Shown here one piece after another: positions 5,237-5,665 of a stretch of 5,665 nt of DNA. The translations under genes were made by a program, and so were the position numbers. The stretch spans positions 1-5,665 of the forward strand of contig JACQTG010000280.1 of the NCBI GenBank assembly GCA_016210895.1. Direction: 5' to 3'. A model generated the notes under the pieces. The model was not told the origin of the DNA. It did no database searches and saw nothing but the letters and a program-made list of their open reading frames with translations. Source of the DNA: Acidobacteriota bacterium (GTDB lineage: Bacteria; Acidobacteriota; Terriglobia; Acidoferrales; 2-02-FULL-67-57). Position 1 is the first letter of the stretch. Each line of letters opens with the position of its first letter.

Positions 5237-5665
5237 CTATTTGACGAGAAGCACCTCGCGCAGGTTGTCGCGCCCAATGAACCTGCGCGAGCTCGAAAAC
5301 CCCGCGAACAGATTCAAGATGGCGCGATTCTGCAGCACTCGCCGGGGACGAAGCCCGGATTCAGTCGGCATCAGAGTAAAGGTGCGGCGCGTCACGAGCC
5401 GGTAGCGGTTTGTCACCGACGGCTCGTAACGGTTTCGGAACACCGTCAGCAACAGCCCTCCCGGCTTGAGGATGGTGTGCAGCCGCGTGCGCGTTGGCTC
5501 GAGGAGTGCTTCGGGGAGATACTCGAACAGGTCCCAGACCAAGACGGCGTCCAACGACTGCTCGGGATAGCGCAGGTTGGCCTCGAGAAAGCGCCGCTCG
5601 GACTGGGATGATTCGTCCGCCGCGCCCTTGCTCGCCAGCGCCGGCAGTACCTGCCAGAGGTCTTC
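5237..5665 (-). CDS. Class I SAM-dependent methyltransferase, C-terminal part (cut by window edge)
   Basis: The frame is open from the right edge to a TAG at 5237-5239, giving 142 codons with the true start outside. The visible part carries methyltransferase motifs after the SAM-binding glycine loop: RYPEQSLDAVLVWDLFEYLPE (acidic strand and helix, about residues 33-53 of the fragment) followed by TILKPGGLLLTVF (about 64-76), the usual post-motif strand. The C-terminus, with NRAILNLFAGF and RRFIGRDNLREVLLVK, ends on a typical short strand. The GxGxG motif must lie upstream, out of view, so the substrate cannot be named. The gene converges on the LTxxQ gene with 31 nt between the stop codons and no clear shared terminator. 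A TTG at 5554 is an internal codon rather than the start, because homologous sequence continues upstream. Confidence 0.75.
   Translation of the reverse strand, partial: EDLWQVLPALASKGAADESSQSERRFLEANLRYPEQSLDAVLVWDLFEYLPEALLEPTRTRLHTILKPGGLLLTVFRNRYEPSVTNRYRLVTRRTFTLMPTESGLRPRRVLQNRAILNLFAGFSSSRRFIGRDNLREVLLVK

Noticed and set aside
4413..5277. Minus-strand open frames (207 and 165 codons) opposite the LTxxQ gene
   Set aside because: They are Ser/Arg- or Ala/Arg-rich, without motifs, while the plus strand has a signal peptide, two LTxxQ motifs and a good ribosome binding site.

Overview
The window looks like a high-GC bacterial chromosome fragment. There are no tRNA or rRNA genes, no insertion sequences, no CRISPR array and no phage genes. 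Several proteins (the permease pair, the C-terminal methyltransferase piece and the LTxxQ periplasmic protein with an RG-rich tail) resemble what I associate with Acidobacteriota. That assignment is inference from protein style and would need a search to confirm.

Left half, minus strand, read from 3090 down to 1: one operon for a P19/FetM-type iron import system. It starts with a strong sigma-70-like promoter (TTGACA-N17-TACACT) at 3062-3090. Next come three GTTGCA half-sites at 10-11 bp steps, which contain a perfect 7-1-7 palindrome. The first gene encodes an FTR1 iron permease fused to a DUF2318 Fe-S-type domain. It is followed by two paralogous MacB/FtsX-like ABC permeases, the second cut off by the left edge. 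Gaps between the genes are 9 nt and 1 nt. The content and order match the Campylobacter jejuni Cj1658-Cj1665 (P19) locus: FTR1, P19, DUF2318, two permeases, ATPase, thioredoxin-like proteins. The difference is that FTR1 and DUF2318 are one polypeptide here and no P19 gene lies between them. The ATPase would be expected beyond the left edge.

Right half, plus strand, from 3192: a LacD-type class I tagatose-1,6-bisphosphate aldolase is followed 13 nt later by a 97-residue protein of unknown function, then by a possible terminator. Next is a separately placed secreted LTxxQ (Spy/CpxP-like) protein with an Arg-Gly-Phe-rich tail. Convergent to it, at the right edge on the minus strand, is the C-terminal part of a class I SAM-dependent methyltransferase.

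The 199-bp divergent region 2993-3191 carries the iron operon promoter and operator and the aldolase start signals. The most interesting points are the candidate metal-responsive operator, the FTR1-DUF2318 fusion without P19, and the unknown small protein next to the aldolase.
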